Below are positions 18,038-26,098 of a DNA stretch of 64,000 nucleotides, piece by piece (positions within the stretch are counted from its first letter, which is position 1; the number at the start of each line of letters is the position of its first letter). The DNA is from Paenibacillus ihumii (lineage in GTDB: Bacteria; Bacillota; Bacilli; Paenibacillales; Paenibacillaceae), in assembly GCF_001403875.1 (NCBI RefSeq), contig NZ_LN884299.1:2852117-2916116 (forward strand), in the 5' to 3' direction. A model generated the notes under the pieces. It made no database searches and was not told where the DNA came from. It was given only the letters and a program-made list of their open reading frames with translations. The position numbers and the translations under genes are program-made.

Positions 18038-18199
18038 ATTGATTGCCTGAACGTAAAGGTAGCCTTATTAATTTAATCAGCCCCGCCATAATAAAGCTTC
18101 GGTACAGCTGCCCCGGTGCATTGAACACTCTCTGCTGCCGTGAGCACGGTGCAAATTTGGACCACGCTCGAGTGGCCGCCCAATCAATCAGCCAATCAT

Positions 18200-18238
18200 A
18201 TGCAATAACCCCAAACCAATGGCTTGGGGTTATTGCAT
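18200..18238. repeat. Perfect 15-bp inverted repeat
   Basis: ATGCAATAACCCCAA (18200-18214) and TTGGGGTTATTGCAT (18224-18238) are exact complements around a 9-base loop. No T-run follows on either strand, so it is not a standard terminator. Confidence 0.85.
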
Positions 18239-18345
18239 AGCTCAAAAACGGCTTGAGTATCATTCCTATGGCTTAAGAGCCTCATGCATGATTTTTCAAA
18301 ATCTGGCTCATTCTATAGTACAAATATAATCGTGGAGGTGACTGC

Positions 18346-19029
18346 ATGAGACCTAAATGCCTGTTTGTCTTTGCGTTTCTTTTGGCCTTCAGCAGTACGT
18401 ACGGTACCTATGCGGCAGCTGAGGATAATCCCTTCAAGCATGCCTTCCCCCAGCCCGTTATTCTTATTGATGCCGGGCATGGCGGAATCGACGGCGGTAC
18501 CTCTTATGGCGACATCCTGGAGAAAGATATCAATTTAGAGATCGGTCGACGCCTTTATCTAATACTTCGCAGCCATGGATATCGAACAATCCTGAACCGG
18601 ACCGGGGATTATGCTTTGAGCGACGATAATCGCTGGCTCCGCAGCCGTTCCCGCCATTTGCGGGATTTGGCTCAGCGCAAGCAGCTTAGCGAGGAGCTCC
18701 CGTCGGAGATTGTCATCAGCCTTCACGTCAACTGGGGCAAAAATAAATCTAAACGCGGCCCGGTCGTTCTGCACCAGACCGAGGGACGCAGCGCCATCCT
18801 GGCTTCTTCGATTCAGAACTCCCTGGACGTCCTGTACGGCACCTCATCCTTGCCTCAGGTGGGCAAGCCCTTCTATTTGCTGAATCACGTCGACTGTCCC
18901 GCCGTTATCGTGGAGACAGGCTTTCTCAGCAACGCACAAGACCGCGCTATGCTCCACAGCAAGCGCGGCCAACAGCAAATCGCGGAAGCCATCTATGGGG
19001 GGATCGTCCAATATTTTACGGCAATATGA
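18346..19029 (+). CDS. N-acetylmuramoyl-L-alanine amidase (Amidase_3, CwlD-like)
   Basis: A 227-residue exported peptidoglycan amidase that cuts the bond between muramic acid and L-alanine. A signal peptide occupies residues 1-25. The zinc ligands are visible in DAGHGGIDGG (about 43-52), the glutamate in EKDINLEIG, and SLHVN (about 124-128). The catalytic glutamate is in VIVETGFLSN (about 186). At ~200 mature residues it is a bare catalytic domain without cell-wall-binding repeats, as in CwlD, the spore-cortex muramic-lactam enzyme. GGAGGTG precedes the ATG, and a TATAAT at about 18326 may be its -10. Confidence 0.88.
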   Translation: MRPKCLFVFAFLLAFSSTYGTYAAAEDNPFKHAFPQPVILIDAGHGGIDGGTSYGDILEKDINLEIGRRLYLILRSHGYRTILNRTGDYALSDDNRWLRSRSRHLRDLAQRKQLSEELPSEIVISLHVNWGKNKSKRGPVVLHQTEGRSAILASSIQNSLDVLYGTSSLPQVGKPFYLLNHVDCPAVIVETGFLSNAQDRAMLHSKRGQQQIAEAIYGGIVQYFTAI

Positions 19030-19040
19030 ACCCGTCTCAT

Positions 19041-19116
19041 CACCTCGTGAGAGCTTCCATATACGCAGCATCTAGAAAATTATTCTTCTAGATGTTTAGC
19101 TCCCTTTCGCGAGGTG
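19041..19116. repeat. Three-tier nested hairpin
   Basis: CACCTCG (19041-19047) pairs with CGAGGTG (19110-19116), GAGC with GCTC inside it, and CATCTAGAA with TTCTAGATG (19069-19094) innermost. It may end the amidase transcript, though the nearest T-run is about 20 bases downstream. Confidence 0.6.
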
Positions 19117-19190
19117 CTTCACTAGAAAGTTTTTAAATCAGCAATTTATGCAGTATCTGTAATAAAACAACCTATGGCGCGCCACCTGTG

Positions 19191-19505
19191 TCAAGAATAT
19201 CTATCCGACAGCTTCCTGTGATGAGCTTCGAACACTTCTGTTAAGGAAATATCGTACTTATTTGCAATAACGATTAGATTGCCCAGCACATCCCCTAATT
19301 CTTCTATTAATTGTTCTTTATTGTCCGCATAGGTCCCTGCCGCTTCATCCGGCCGGTCTCTGCCAATTTCCAAAGCGCGGATGGCCCTGGCCACCTCTCC
19401 GGTCTCCTCAGCAAGAAAACCGATCCGGATAAAAATATCCAGGCTGGACCAGTTTCTTTCATCATAATACTGCTTGACCCATTGTTGAAATTCGCTAATA
19501 TCCAT
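19191..19505 (-). CDS. MazG-like nucleotide pyrophosphohydrolase
   Basis: A 104-residue all-alpha NTP pyrophosphatase domain. The metal-binding motif is seen as FLAEETGEVARAIRA (ExxE) and QLIEELGDVLGNLIVIANK (ExxD). Such proteins hydrolyse non-canonical or regulatory nucleotides to the monophosphate and pyrophosphate. The upstream ATG at 19523 has no ribosome binding site, whereas the ATG at 19505 has GGAG 8 bases before it. It is a single-domain type, shorter than full MazG (about 260 residues). Confidence 0.85.
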   Translation of the reverse strand: MDISEFQQWVKQYYDERNWSSLDIFIRIGFLAEETGEVARAIRALEIGRDRPDEAAGTYADNKEQLIEELGDVLGNLIVIANKYDISLTEVFEAHHRKLSDRYS

Positions 19506-19648
19506 GACTTCGGCTCCATTCACAAAGTAAGATCAGATGTTCTCCACCGTTTATTGTAGCATAGTTAAAAATGAAGCAGAACAATCGCTCCTGGTTTAGG
19601 TTTGGCCAAGCCTTCTGCTGAGGCCATTTACAGGCCATTTAAAACTGT

Positions 19649-19680
19649 AAAAAAAAGCAGGGGCCCTCAGGCCGCCTGCT
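19649..19680 (-). terminator. Terminator of sstT
   Basis: A GC-rich hairpin with arms GCAGG and CCTGC and inner GGCC pairs, followed on the minus strand by eight T residues, 10 bases after the sstT stop. Confidence 0.85.
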
Positions 19681-19689
19681 CCTTCTGAT

Positions 19690-20919
19690 TTAAGCACTTG
19701 CAATTGTTTGCTTGCCTTCTTTGCGCTTTTTGGCATATTCGGCGGTAGCCGTGAAAAGCACGTCCGAGGATGAATTCAGCGCCGTTTCAAACGAATCCTG
19801 CAAAACGCCGATAATGAACCCTACCCCCACAACCTGCATCGCCAAATCATTCGATATCCCGAACAAGCTGCACGCCAGCGGAATGAGCAGCAGCGAGCCG
19901 CCGGCCACCCCCGAAGCGCCCGCAGCAGATACGGCGGACAGGACGCTGAGAATCAACGCCGTACCGAAATCCACTTGAATGCCGAGTGTATGTACGGCTG
20001 CAAGCGTTAAAACAGAAATCGTAACCGCCGCACCCGCCATATTAATCGTCGCACCAAGTGGAATGGACACGGAGTACGTGTCCGGATTCAGCTTTAATTT
20101 CTCGCATAACCTCATATTAATAGGAATGTTGGCGGCGGAACTCCGCGTGAAAAATGCCGTTATTCCGCTTTCCTTCAAACAGCTAAGCACCAGAGGATAA
20201 GGATTCTGGCGAATGTTCAGATATACGATCAATGGATTAACGACAAGCGCTATAAACAGCATGCATCCTATTAGCACGAGAAGCAGCTTTCCATAGTCGA
20301 GCAAGGAGGCAAGCCCGTTGGTAGTAACGGTATCGAAAACAAGCCCCATAATTCCAAACGGTGCAAATTGAATCACCCATTTGACGATCTGCGAAACGGC
20401 ATCTGAAAAATGGGTAAGCAGGCTTTTTGTGTTGTCACTGGCCCCTTTTAAAGCCACTCCAAGCAAAATCCCCCAAGCCAGGATACCGACATAATTAGCA
20501 TTGATCAGGGCGTTGACCGGATTATCAACCACTTGAAGCAGCAAGTTCTTCAGCACCTCAACAATGCCTGCGGGAGGAGTAATATCCGCGGTATTTGCCA
20601 CCAGGGACAGGCTCACGGGGAATATAAAACTTGCACCTACGGCGATAAGCCCGGCCATAAAAGTACTTAAACCATAAAGGCCGAGGATCGCCTTCATATT
20701 CGTTTGACGCCCTTTTTTATGGCTGGCTATGGCAGACATAACCAGAAGCAAAACCAATATAGGGGCGACCGCCTTTAAGGCGGAGACGAACAAAGAACCG
20801 AAAATTGCAATACCTGCTGCCTTTGGAACAGACAGAGCCAAAATCACCCCAAGTATAATTCCCGCAACTATCCGCTTGACGAGGCTTACTCTGTTCCATC
20901 TAAGTATAAATGCTTTCAT
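19690..20919 (-). CDS. sstT: Serine/threonine:sodium symporter SstT
   Basis: A 409-residue member of the dicarboxylate/amino acid:cation symporter family, importing serine and threonine with sodium. Segments diagnostic of SstT are RWNRVSLVKRIVAGIILG at the N-terminus, the serine-rich re-entrant loop FFTRSSAANIPINMRLCE, PLGATINMAGAAVTI, and the late VGFIIGVLQDSFETALNSS. About eight membrane helices plus two re-entrant loops fit the family. The start at 20919 has AGGAG 5 bases upstream; a start at 20937 is also in frame but lacks one. Confidence 0.93.
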   Translation of the reverse strand: MKAFILRWNRVSLVKRIVAGIILGVILALSVPKAAGIAIFGSLFVSALKAVAPILVLLLVMSAIASHKKGRQTNMKAILGLYGLSTFMAGLIAVGASFIFPVSLSLVANTADITPPAGIVEVLKNLLLQVVDNPVNALINANYVGILAWGILLGVALKGASDNTKSLLTHFSDAVSQIVKWVIQFAPFGIMGLVFDTVTTNGLASLLDYGKLLLVLIGCMLFIALVVNPLIVYLNIRQNPYPLVLSCLKESGITAFFTRSSAANIPINMRLCEKLKLNPDTYSVSIPLGATINMAGAAVTISVLTLAAVHTLGIQVDFGTALILSVLSAVSAAGASGVAGGSLLLIPLACSLFGISNDLAMQVVGVGFIIGVLQDSFETALNSSSDVLFTATAEYAKKRKEGKQTIASA

Positions 20920-21077
20920 TTCTTCTCCTCCGGTCACTCTCTATGAAAAATAACAGTTCACTGCCACGACGCTTTAATGAGACATAGCGTTAGTTTACCA
21001 TGCCAACGGTCGTTTGTGTTCATGTGGAAATATCTGTGCGATAATTTTCAAATCTGACCAAGCAGCACCAAGCAGAG

Positions 21078-22199
21078 TTATTGGCCAATTGCTCCCTCTA
21101 TCTTATAATCCTCCAAAGCAATATCGGTACCCAGCCCCAGAACCAGTTTGGCCAGCTGGTATCCGATATACGGCCCCATCGTTAGTCCTGATGCTCCCAA
21201 ACCATTGGCTGCATAAATTCCTTGCCAGCCTGGCAAAGCGCCGATCACCGGAAGAAATCCCGGAGTGAACGGCCGGAAACCTACCCTTGCCTCCAAAAAG
21301 CTGCCATCGGCAAGCCCAGGGGCATATGCCAATGCCTTGCTGATAACCTCCTGCAAGCCTCCGGCCGTGACACGAGTGTCGAAGCCTTGCGGATCATTCT
21401 CATGGGTCGCGCCGATTACGATCCTCCCTTTGTCAAAGGCCAGGATGTACTGATCGCCGGGCGGCATGACGACAGGCCAGCTGTCGGTGTCCGCATCCGG
21501 CAGTGCCAAATGGGCGATCTGCGCTTTTTGATAGGTCGCTTTGAAATCTATACCTAACGGCTTTAGCAGCGGGTTGATCCAAGCGCCGGCGCATACGATG
21601 ACGGCGTCGGAATCGATCGAATTCCCATGAACCCGTACTCCTGTAACCTTGTCCCCGGCAAAGCAGAGCTCCGCTTCTTCGTTCAGAAGAACAGCGCCCT
21701 TCTTGATGGCTGCGCGGAGCAGCGCATCCCGGAGAGCGCGCCCATCGACGCGGGCGGCCCCGCTAATATGGAGGGCGGCATAGTCATCGGCAAGCGGTGG
21801 AAATAAACGCTTGACCTCACTGGGGGCCAGCAGCGTAATGACCCCTATCTCGGGGGCATTTTGCCTGCGCTCCTCGGCACGTTTTTTTAGCTCGACCAGC
21901 TTTTCTTGCTCTTTATGAATTCGAAGCGCGCCAACGCGCGAATATCCGGTTTCGGTCTCACCGTCTCTCTCCAGCTCCTCGATCATGGCCGGATAGAAAC
22001 GCGCCCCTTCCCTGGCTAATTTATACCAGGCCTGATTGCGCCTCTGGGAGAGCCACGGACAAATGATCCCCGCAGCGGCGTCCGTTGCCTGACCCTTGTC
22101 CTTTCGGTCAACGATCACTACTTCCGCGCCGTTTTTAGCCAGCTGATATGCCGTTGAAGCACCTAAAATCCCGGCGCCGATCACGATAAACTTTTGCAT
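21078..22199 (-). CDS. FAD-dependent amino-acid oxidase/dehydrogenase (DadA/glycine oxidase type)
   Basis: A 373-residue flavoprotein of the D-amino-acid oxidase family. The dinucleotide fold starts at residue 4 (IVIGAGILGASTAYQLAKNG) and ends with VVIVDRKDKG. The second half has VGFRPFTPGFLPVIGALPGW and the FAD-closing YAANGLGASGLTMGPYIG. The family oxidises D-amino acids, glycine, sarcosine or related amines. The exact substrate is open: the length suits glycine oxidase (ThiO) or a DadA-like dehydrogenase. AAGGGTG precedes the ATG. It is transcribed away from the repeat block at 22200-23807. Confidence 0.85.
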   Translation of the reverse strand: MQKFIVIGAGILGASTAYQLAKNGAEVVIVDRKDKGQATDAAAGIICPWLSQRRNQAWYKLAREGARFYPAMIEELERDGETETGYSRVGALRIHKEQEKLVELKKRAEERRQNAPEIGVITLLAPSEVKRLFPPLADDYAALHISGAARVDGRALRDALLRAAIKKGAVLLNEEAELCFAGDKVTGVRVHGNSIDSDAVIVCAGAWINPLLKPLGIDFKATYQKAQIAHLALPDADTDSWPVVMPPGDQYILAFDKGRIVIGATHENDPQGFDTRVTAGGLQEVISKALAYAPGLADGSFLEARVGFRPFTPGFLPVIGALPGWQGIYAANGLGASGLTMGPYIGYQLAKLVLGLGTDIALEDYKIEGAIGQ

Positions 22200-22235
22200 G
22201 CAGCAGCACCCTTTTGCTTAAAGTAAAATTTCTTT

Positions 22236-22395
22236 CATGAGCCGTTCCTTCTGCGAGTTCTTTACTTTCCATGAGTCGTTCCTTCTGCGAGTCGTCCTTC
22301 ACTTTCCGTGAGCCTTCCTTTACTTTCCGTGAGCATTACTTTGCTTTGCGTGAGCCGTACCTTTACTTTCTGCGCTCAGAACGAGTTGGAGACGT
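22236..22395. repeat. Degenerate tandem repeat, about 21 bp
   Basis: On the minus strand, units of the form CACGGAAAGTAAAGGAAGGCT recur seven or eight times with substitutions and shortened members (CGCAGAAGGAACGACT). The array begins about 35 bases upstream of the oxidase start codon. Confidence 0.7.
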
Positions 22396-22549
22396 GAGCC
22401 TCACGACTCACGTCCCCATAGTATACCTTATATTAACCCGCAACCGACAGTTGGCGTGTTAGACCGACTATAAATCTGCATCCAGTAACTAACATCGACT
22501 TGTTGGCACTAAACTCCCTCCGTAACTTTAACACAACTTAAAGTACCAA

Positions 22550-23010
22550 ACCTGTCACTAATGGCACAGCACGCACTGCCTGCAGTTCCGATCCATCTAG
22601 TTAGCTCACTGCTCAACGGCTGTACTGTATGCAATGCAATAGACCTGGAAGACGCTCTACTGCTGCACTGAATTTAATGCAATAGACCTGGCAGATGTTC
22701 TACTGCTGCACTGAATTTAATGCAATAGACCTGGCAGATGTTCTACTGCTGCACTGAATTTAATGCAATAGACCTGGCAGATGTTCTACTGCTGCACTGA
22801 ATTTAATGTACTGGGCATTGACAGACGTCCAACCATTTCACTGTGCGCAATACACCAGACCTGACGAATATACTCAATCGTTGCACTGACTGGCTGGACT
22901 AGAACACGCTCAACTGCTGTACCGTATGCATGCACTGTGTATTAACAGACTCTCACCTGCCACACTAATAACAATGCACTGAACCTGACGCTCAATTACT
23001 GCACTTCGTA
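22550..23010. repeat. 43-bp tandem repeat with a homogeneous core
   Basis: The core at 22637-22808 holds four units of exactly 43 bp, starting at 22637, 22680, 22723 and 22766, each beginning CAATAGACCTGG. Units 2, 3 and 4 are identical; unit 1 differs at several positions. On both sides (about 22550-22636 and 22809-23010) the same motifs (CAnTGCTGnACTG, CCTGACnGACGCTC) recur at 39-43 bp spacing but heavily mutated. There are no spacers, so it is not CRISPR. Confidence 0.9.
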
Positions 23011-23033
23011 GAGAGAGGTGCCTTTTCACCTGA

Positions 23034-23220
23034 GCTAACGGACACACAGGACGCTATTCCACCTGTTCAGCTGAATTCGGCAAGGCTAACGGACCTACGA
23101 TCCGCTATTCTCTAAAAACAGGCTGTTTTTTACCCACTTTCCCTATGATAGCGGAACCATGGTCCGTTAATATTGGAATTATCGCTTTTTTCATGAAATA
23201 GCGGAACCACGGTCCGATAG
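23034..23220. repeat. Four copies of a 25-bp imperfect palindrome
   Basis: Copies at 23034-23059, 23085-23110, 23147-23171 and 23197-23220. In one orientation they read GCTAACGGACCTACGATCCG followed by CTATT. The last two are in the opposite orientation to the first two (TAGCGGAACCATGGTCCGTT). The core CGGACC-nn-GGTTCCG is a near dyad. The four copies flank an A/T-rich centre in head-to-head arrangement. This looks like a dispersed intergenic repeat family. Confidence 0.8.
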
Positions 23221-23379
23221 GCTCGGCTCAAAAAGCAGCTTCTTCCGAAATATGCCGATCAGCATTCCTTTTTCATTCAAACAAGCAATGCAGATCCCAA
23301 ATCCAGGTAACTATAGTCAACTGCTCGGCTGATCCCAACATGCCCCGGCTTCTCACGCAACATACGCACAAAGTAAATT

Positions 23380-23770
23380 ACAGTACAGAGTACAGTATAC
23401 ACAGAGTACATCACCGCGCAGGGTACGTCACATACTGAATACATTGCTCAGCAAAGTACATTACAGCACAGAATGCACTACACCTGAGCTCATCACGCGC
23501 ACGGTGCAGCACACACAGAGCACATTACTTACAGAATGCACCACACCAAGCACATCACGTAAAGAGTGCACTACACACATTGAGTACACTACACACATTG
23601 AGTACACTATACACTGAATACATCACCGCGCAGGGTGCAGCACATACTGAATACATTACTCACAGAGTAACATCAAACGCACGGTACAGCACATACAGAG
23701 CACATTACTCACAGAATACACCACACCGAGCTCATCGCGCACAGAATACACTACACACTGAGTTCATCAC
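23380..23770. repeat. Degenerate ACAGAGTACA-type repeat with higher-order duplication
   Basis: Short motifs (ACAGAGTACATC, ACACTGAGT, CGCGCAGGGT) recur throughout. A block of about 200 bp starting CATCACCGCGCAGGGT at about 23411 is repeated, with changes, from about 23620. Inside, an 18-bp unit, ACTACACACATTGAGTAC, stands in exact tandem at about 23570-23605. It runs up to the end of the asd gene on the opposite strand. Confidence 0.75.
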
Positions 23771-23807
23771 GCGCCAAGGTGTACCGCAGCGCCGCGATGC
23801 GTTCCGC

Positions 23808-24893
23808 CTATTTCGGCTGGATATAGCCTTCTGCTTTGAGCAGTTCGGCGATCAGGACAGCGCCTCCGGCCGCGCCGCGCAGGGTATTGTGCGACAGCCC
23901 CACGAATTTATAGTCGTACAGCGAATCCTCGCGCAATCTGCCTGTCGAGACGCCCATCCCCCGCTCAATATCGCGGTCGAGTCCTGTCTGTGGTCTGTTC
24001 TCTTCCTCAAAATAGGTGATAAACTGCTTTGGTGCACTTGGCAAATCCAGCTCCTGCGCTCTTCCTTTATATTGCTGCCAACGCGCAATGATTTCCTCTT
24101 TGGAAGGTTTATTTTTGAACGATACAAACACTGTCGCCAAATGTCCGTCCGTCACGGGCACACGGATACATTGCGTCGTAATCAGGGGAGCGCTTGCCTT
24201 AATGATCTGCCCACCGTCAACACGGCCCCAGATGCGCAGCGGCTCCTGCTCGCTTTTCTCCTCTTCCCCGCCGATATAAGGGATGACGTTGTCCAGCATT
24301 TCAGGCCAATCGGCAAAGCTCTTGCCGGCCCCGGAAATCGCCTGATAGGTCGATGCCACCACCGTCGTCGGTTCAAAATCCAGCAGGGCGTGAAGAGCAG
24401 GGACATAACTCTGAATGGAGCAATTGGGCTTGACAGCAATAAACCCGGTGCTCGTTCCAAGCCGCTTGCGCTGCGCAGCAATTACTTCGAGATGCTGCGG
24501 GTTCACTTCCGGAATCACCATCGGAACATCAGGCGTCCAGCGATGAGCCGAATTGTTGGAGACCACAGGAGTTCCGGTCCTAGCGTAAGCTTCCTCCAAA
24601 GCCTGGATCTCATCCTTCTTCATATCTACCGCACAAAACACAAAATCGACGTTAGCCGTTACCTCTTCTACCTTCGACGCATCCTGAACGATGATATTTT
24701 TAACGCCGTCCGGAATGGGTGTGGACAGCTTCCAGCGGTTCTGCACGGATTCCTCATATGTTTTGCCTGCGGAATTAGCGCTAGCCGCAATAGCCGTCAC
24801 TGTAAACCAAGGGTGCTGATCCAGCAGCTGGACGAACCGCTGCCCTACCATCCCCGTCCCGCCAACGATAGCTACCTTTAATTTTTCTCCCAT
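23808..24893 (-). CDS. asd: Aspartate-semialdehyde dehydrogenase
   Basis: A 361-residue NADP-dependent enzyme making aspartate semialdehyde for lysine, diaminopimelate, threonine and methionine synthesis. The Rossmann loop is VGGTGMVGQRFVQLL at the N-terminus. The catalytic cysteine is in KPNCSIQSY (about 156-164), and the active-site histidine is in RVPVTDGH (about 255-262). It belongs to the fungal/archaeal-type ASADH branch, judged by length and CSIQ in place of CTT. A frame continues upstream to 25094, but this overlaps the T-box leader; the ATG at 24893 has AAAGGA at 7 bases. Expression is probably controlled by the T-box at 24985-25273. Confidence 0.92.
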   Translation of the reverse strand: MGEKLKVAIVGGTGMVGQRFVQLLDQHPWFTVTAIAASANSAGKTYEESVQNRWKLSTPIPDGVKNIIVQDASKVEEVTANVDFVFCAVDMKKDEIQALEEAYARTGTPVVSNNSAHRWTPDVPMVIPEVNPQHLEVIAAQRKRLGTSTGFIAVKPNCSIQSYVPALHALLDFEPTTVVASTYQAISGAGKSFADWPEMLDNVIPYIGGEEEKSEQEPLRIWGRVDGGQIIKASAPLITTQCIRVPVTDGHLATVFVSFKNKPSKEEIIARWQQYKGRAQELDLPSAPKQFITYFEEENRPQTGLDRDIERGMGVSTGRLREDSLYDYKFVGLSHNTLRGAAGGAVLIAELLKAEGYIQPK

Positions 24894-24984
24894 GTGATAT
24901 CCTTTCCTTTCCATGTTTGATATTTGATGTTTGTTTGTGTCCATACCTCGAACAATGATTGCACAATCCTTGCAAAATAAAAAA

Positions 24985-25273
24985 ATCCCACCCCCAAGAC
25001 CTTCTATTCCGTCTTGGGGGCGAGATCTGTATGCCCGCGGTACCACCCCAGCTTCGTTAATATGTCGCCATATTAACCTCTTCAAGTACAGCACACCCTA
25101 TGCGCGGCGCCTATACTCTAGCTCTGTAACAGGAGCTCCTGGCACACCATCCCGGATCATTCTCGTTCCGATGTGCTGCTCAGAGGCTTTTTTCAATAAA
25201 GAAATACTTTGCTCCTTTCCAGCCAACGGAGCTCTCTGTAAAAGATTTCATTTATCTACTCTTCTCGTCATCG
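24985..25273 (-). promoter_or_regulatory. T-box riboswitch leader of asd
   Basis: On the minus strand the T-box core GGGGTGGTACCGCGGGC (25055-25033 region) is canonical. A 5' Stem I can be closed by CGATG (25273-25269) with CATCG (25173-25169), about 105 bases long, containing an AGTA motif opposite a GAA-AAA-A stretch near 25187-25194. The intrinsic terminator with arms CCCCCAAGAC and GTCTTGGGGG (24992-25020) ends in TTTTTTTATTTT. Uncharged tRNA binding would favour antitermination. The likeliest specifier is AAA (lysine), but my alignment of the specifier loop is tentative. Confidence 0.88.
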
Positions 25274-25441
25274 CATTTAAATATTGCGATTATATTACCA
25301 AATAACTGCCCTTACGTAAACCCATTTGTGAAAAATAGGCTGTTTGAGTGACAAAAATAAAGTAAAAATACCATCATAATCGCTGACCACCGGCATTTTG
25401 AAAAGCCTGTTTAGTCAATTTCCGTTATCCAAGCCCGCCCG

Positions 25442-26098
25442 CTATAAATAATCCAAACTATTAAAAATGAGAATAAGTCCCACAATACACAGCACCCATG
25501 ACAGAACCGAGCCGGATTGCTTGGCGATCCTCTCCTGAAGCCGTTCCAGTAGCCTTTGCACCCTCCGCCCGAACAACCCATACAGCATAAATAGGATCAG
25601 CGAAGGCAGAACCATGATCAGATTATAACCGCCCAGCATCGGCAGCCACTGAACAGGAACCAGATCAGCCGTCGTCATCAAACCAATGGCGGCAAAATAA
25701 GGAAGCGCCGTTCCCACCTCAATCAATGCTGTTGTAAATCCCAGTGCAACCATCGAGATTCGGCTTTTGGACTTCGGTCGGGGCAATTCCGTTTTACTTT
25801 TTTGCGGAGTGTAAAAACTGGCTATAAACAAGCCTGCCCCAATAATAAAGATTACCCAGCTTACCGCTCTGCTCTGGAAAAGAGAGGCCACCGCTTCCAG
25901 CAGCACCCCCATCCCCAGCATTAGCATGACTCCTACCGAGAAATAAAAACCGGCGACCGTCAGCAAATAAATCAGCAGCCTTGAAGCAAGGCTCTTGATT
26001 TCCGTTAACAGCAAATATACGGTAACCCCTATAGTGGCTGGACTCAATGTATCCAGCAAGGCCAGTCCGCCTACGGAAAGCAGCAGCTCTATACTCAC
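25442..26098 (-). CDS. GAP-family multi-pass membrane protein
   Basis: A 218-residue protein with about six hydrophobic segments. It has the N-terminal LALLDTLSPATIGVTVYLLL, typical of the GAP (sulfolipid-addressing-like) and LysE-like export superfamily, and a polar middle linker (KSKTELPRPKSKSRIS) before the second half, which begins ALGFTTALIEVGTALPYFAA. Probably an exporter of a small molecule; the substrate is unknown. Its GTG start overlaps the TGA stop of the MerR gene by 4 bases, so it is translationally coupled to its presumed regulator. Confidence 0.75.
   Translation of the reverse strand: MSIELLLSVGGLALLDTLSPATIGVTVYLLLTEIKSLASRLLIYLLTVAGFYFSVGVMLMLGMGVLLEAVASLFQSRAVSWVIFIIGAGLFIASFYTPQKSKTELPRPKSKSRISMVALGFTTALIEVGTALPYFAAIGLMTTADLVPVQWLPMLGGYNLIMVLPSLILFMLYGLFGRRVQRLLERLQERIAKQSGSVLSWVLCIVGLILIFNSLDYL

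Noticed and set aside
17827..18042. 71-codon plus-strand frame with LLLTAxC repeats
   Set aside because: It is the translation of the 7-bp satellite; there is no ribosome binding site and no relation to any protein family.
22637..22808. Possible CRISPR array
   Set aside because: The 43-bp units are directly contiguous with no unique spacers, and no cas genes are in the window.
23580..24881. Long plus-strand frame of 433 codons
   Set aside because: It is antisense to asd and starts within the repeat block; the asd reading is a full family match.
24894..25094. N-terminal extension of asd
   Set aside because: It would translate the T-box core and terminator; the family start and ribosome binding site are at 24893.
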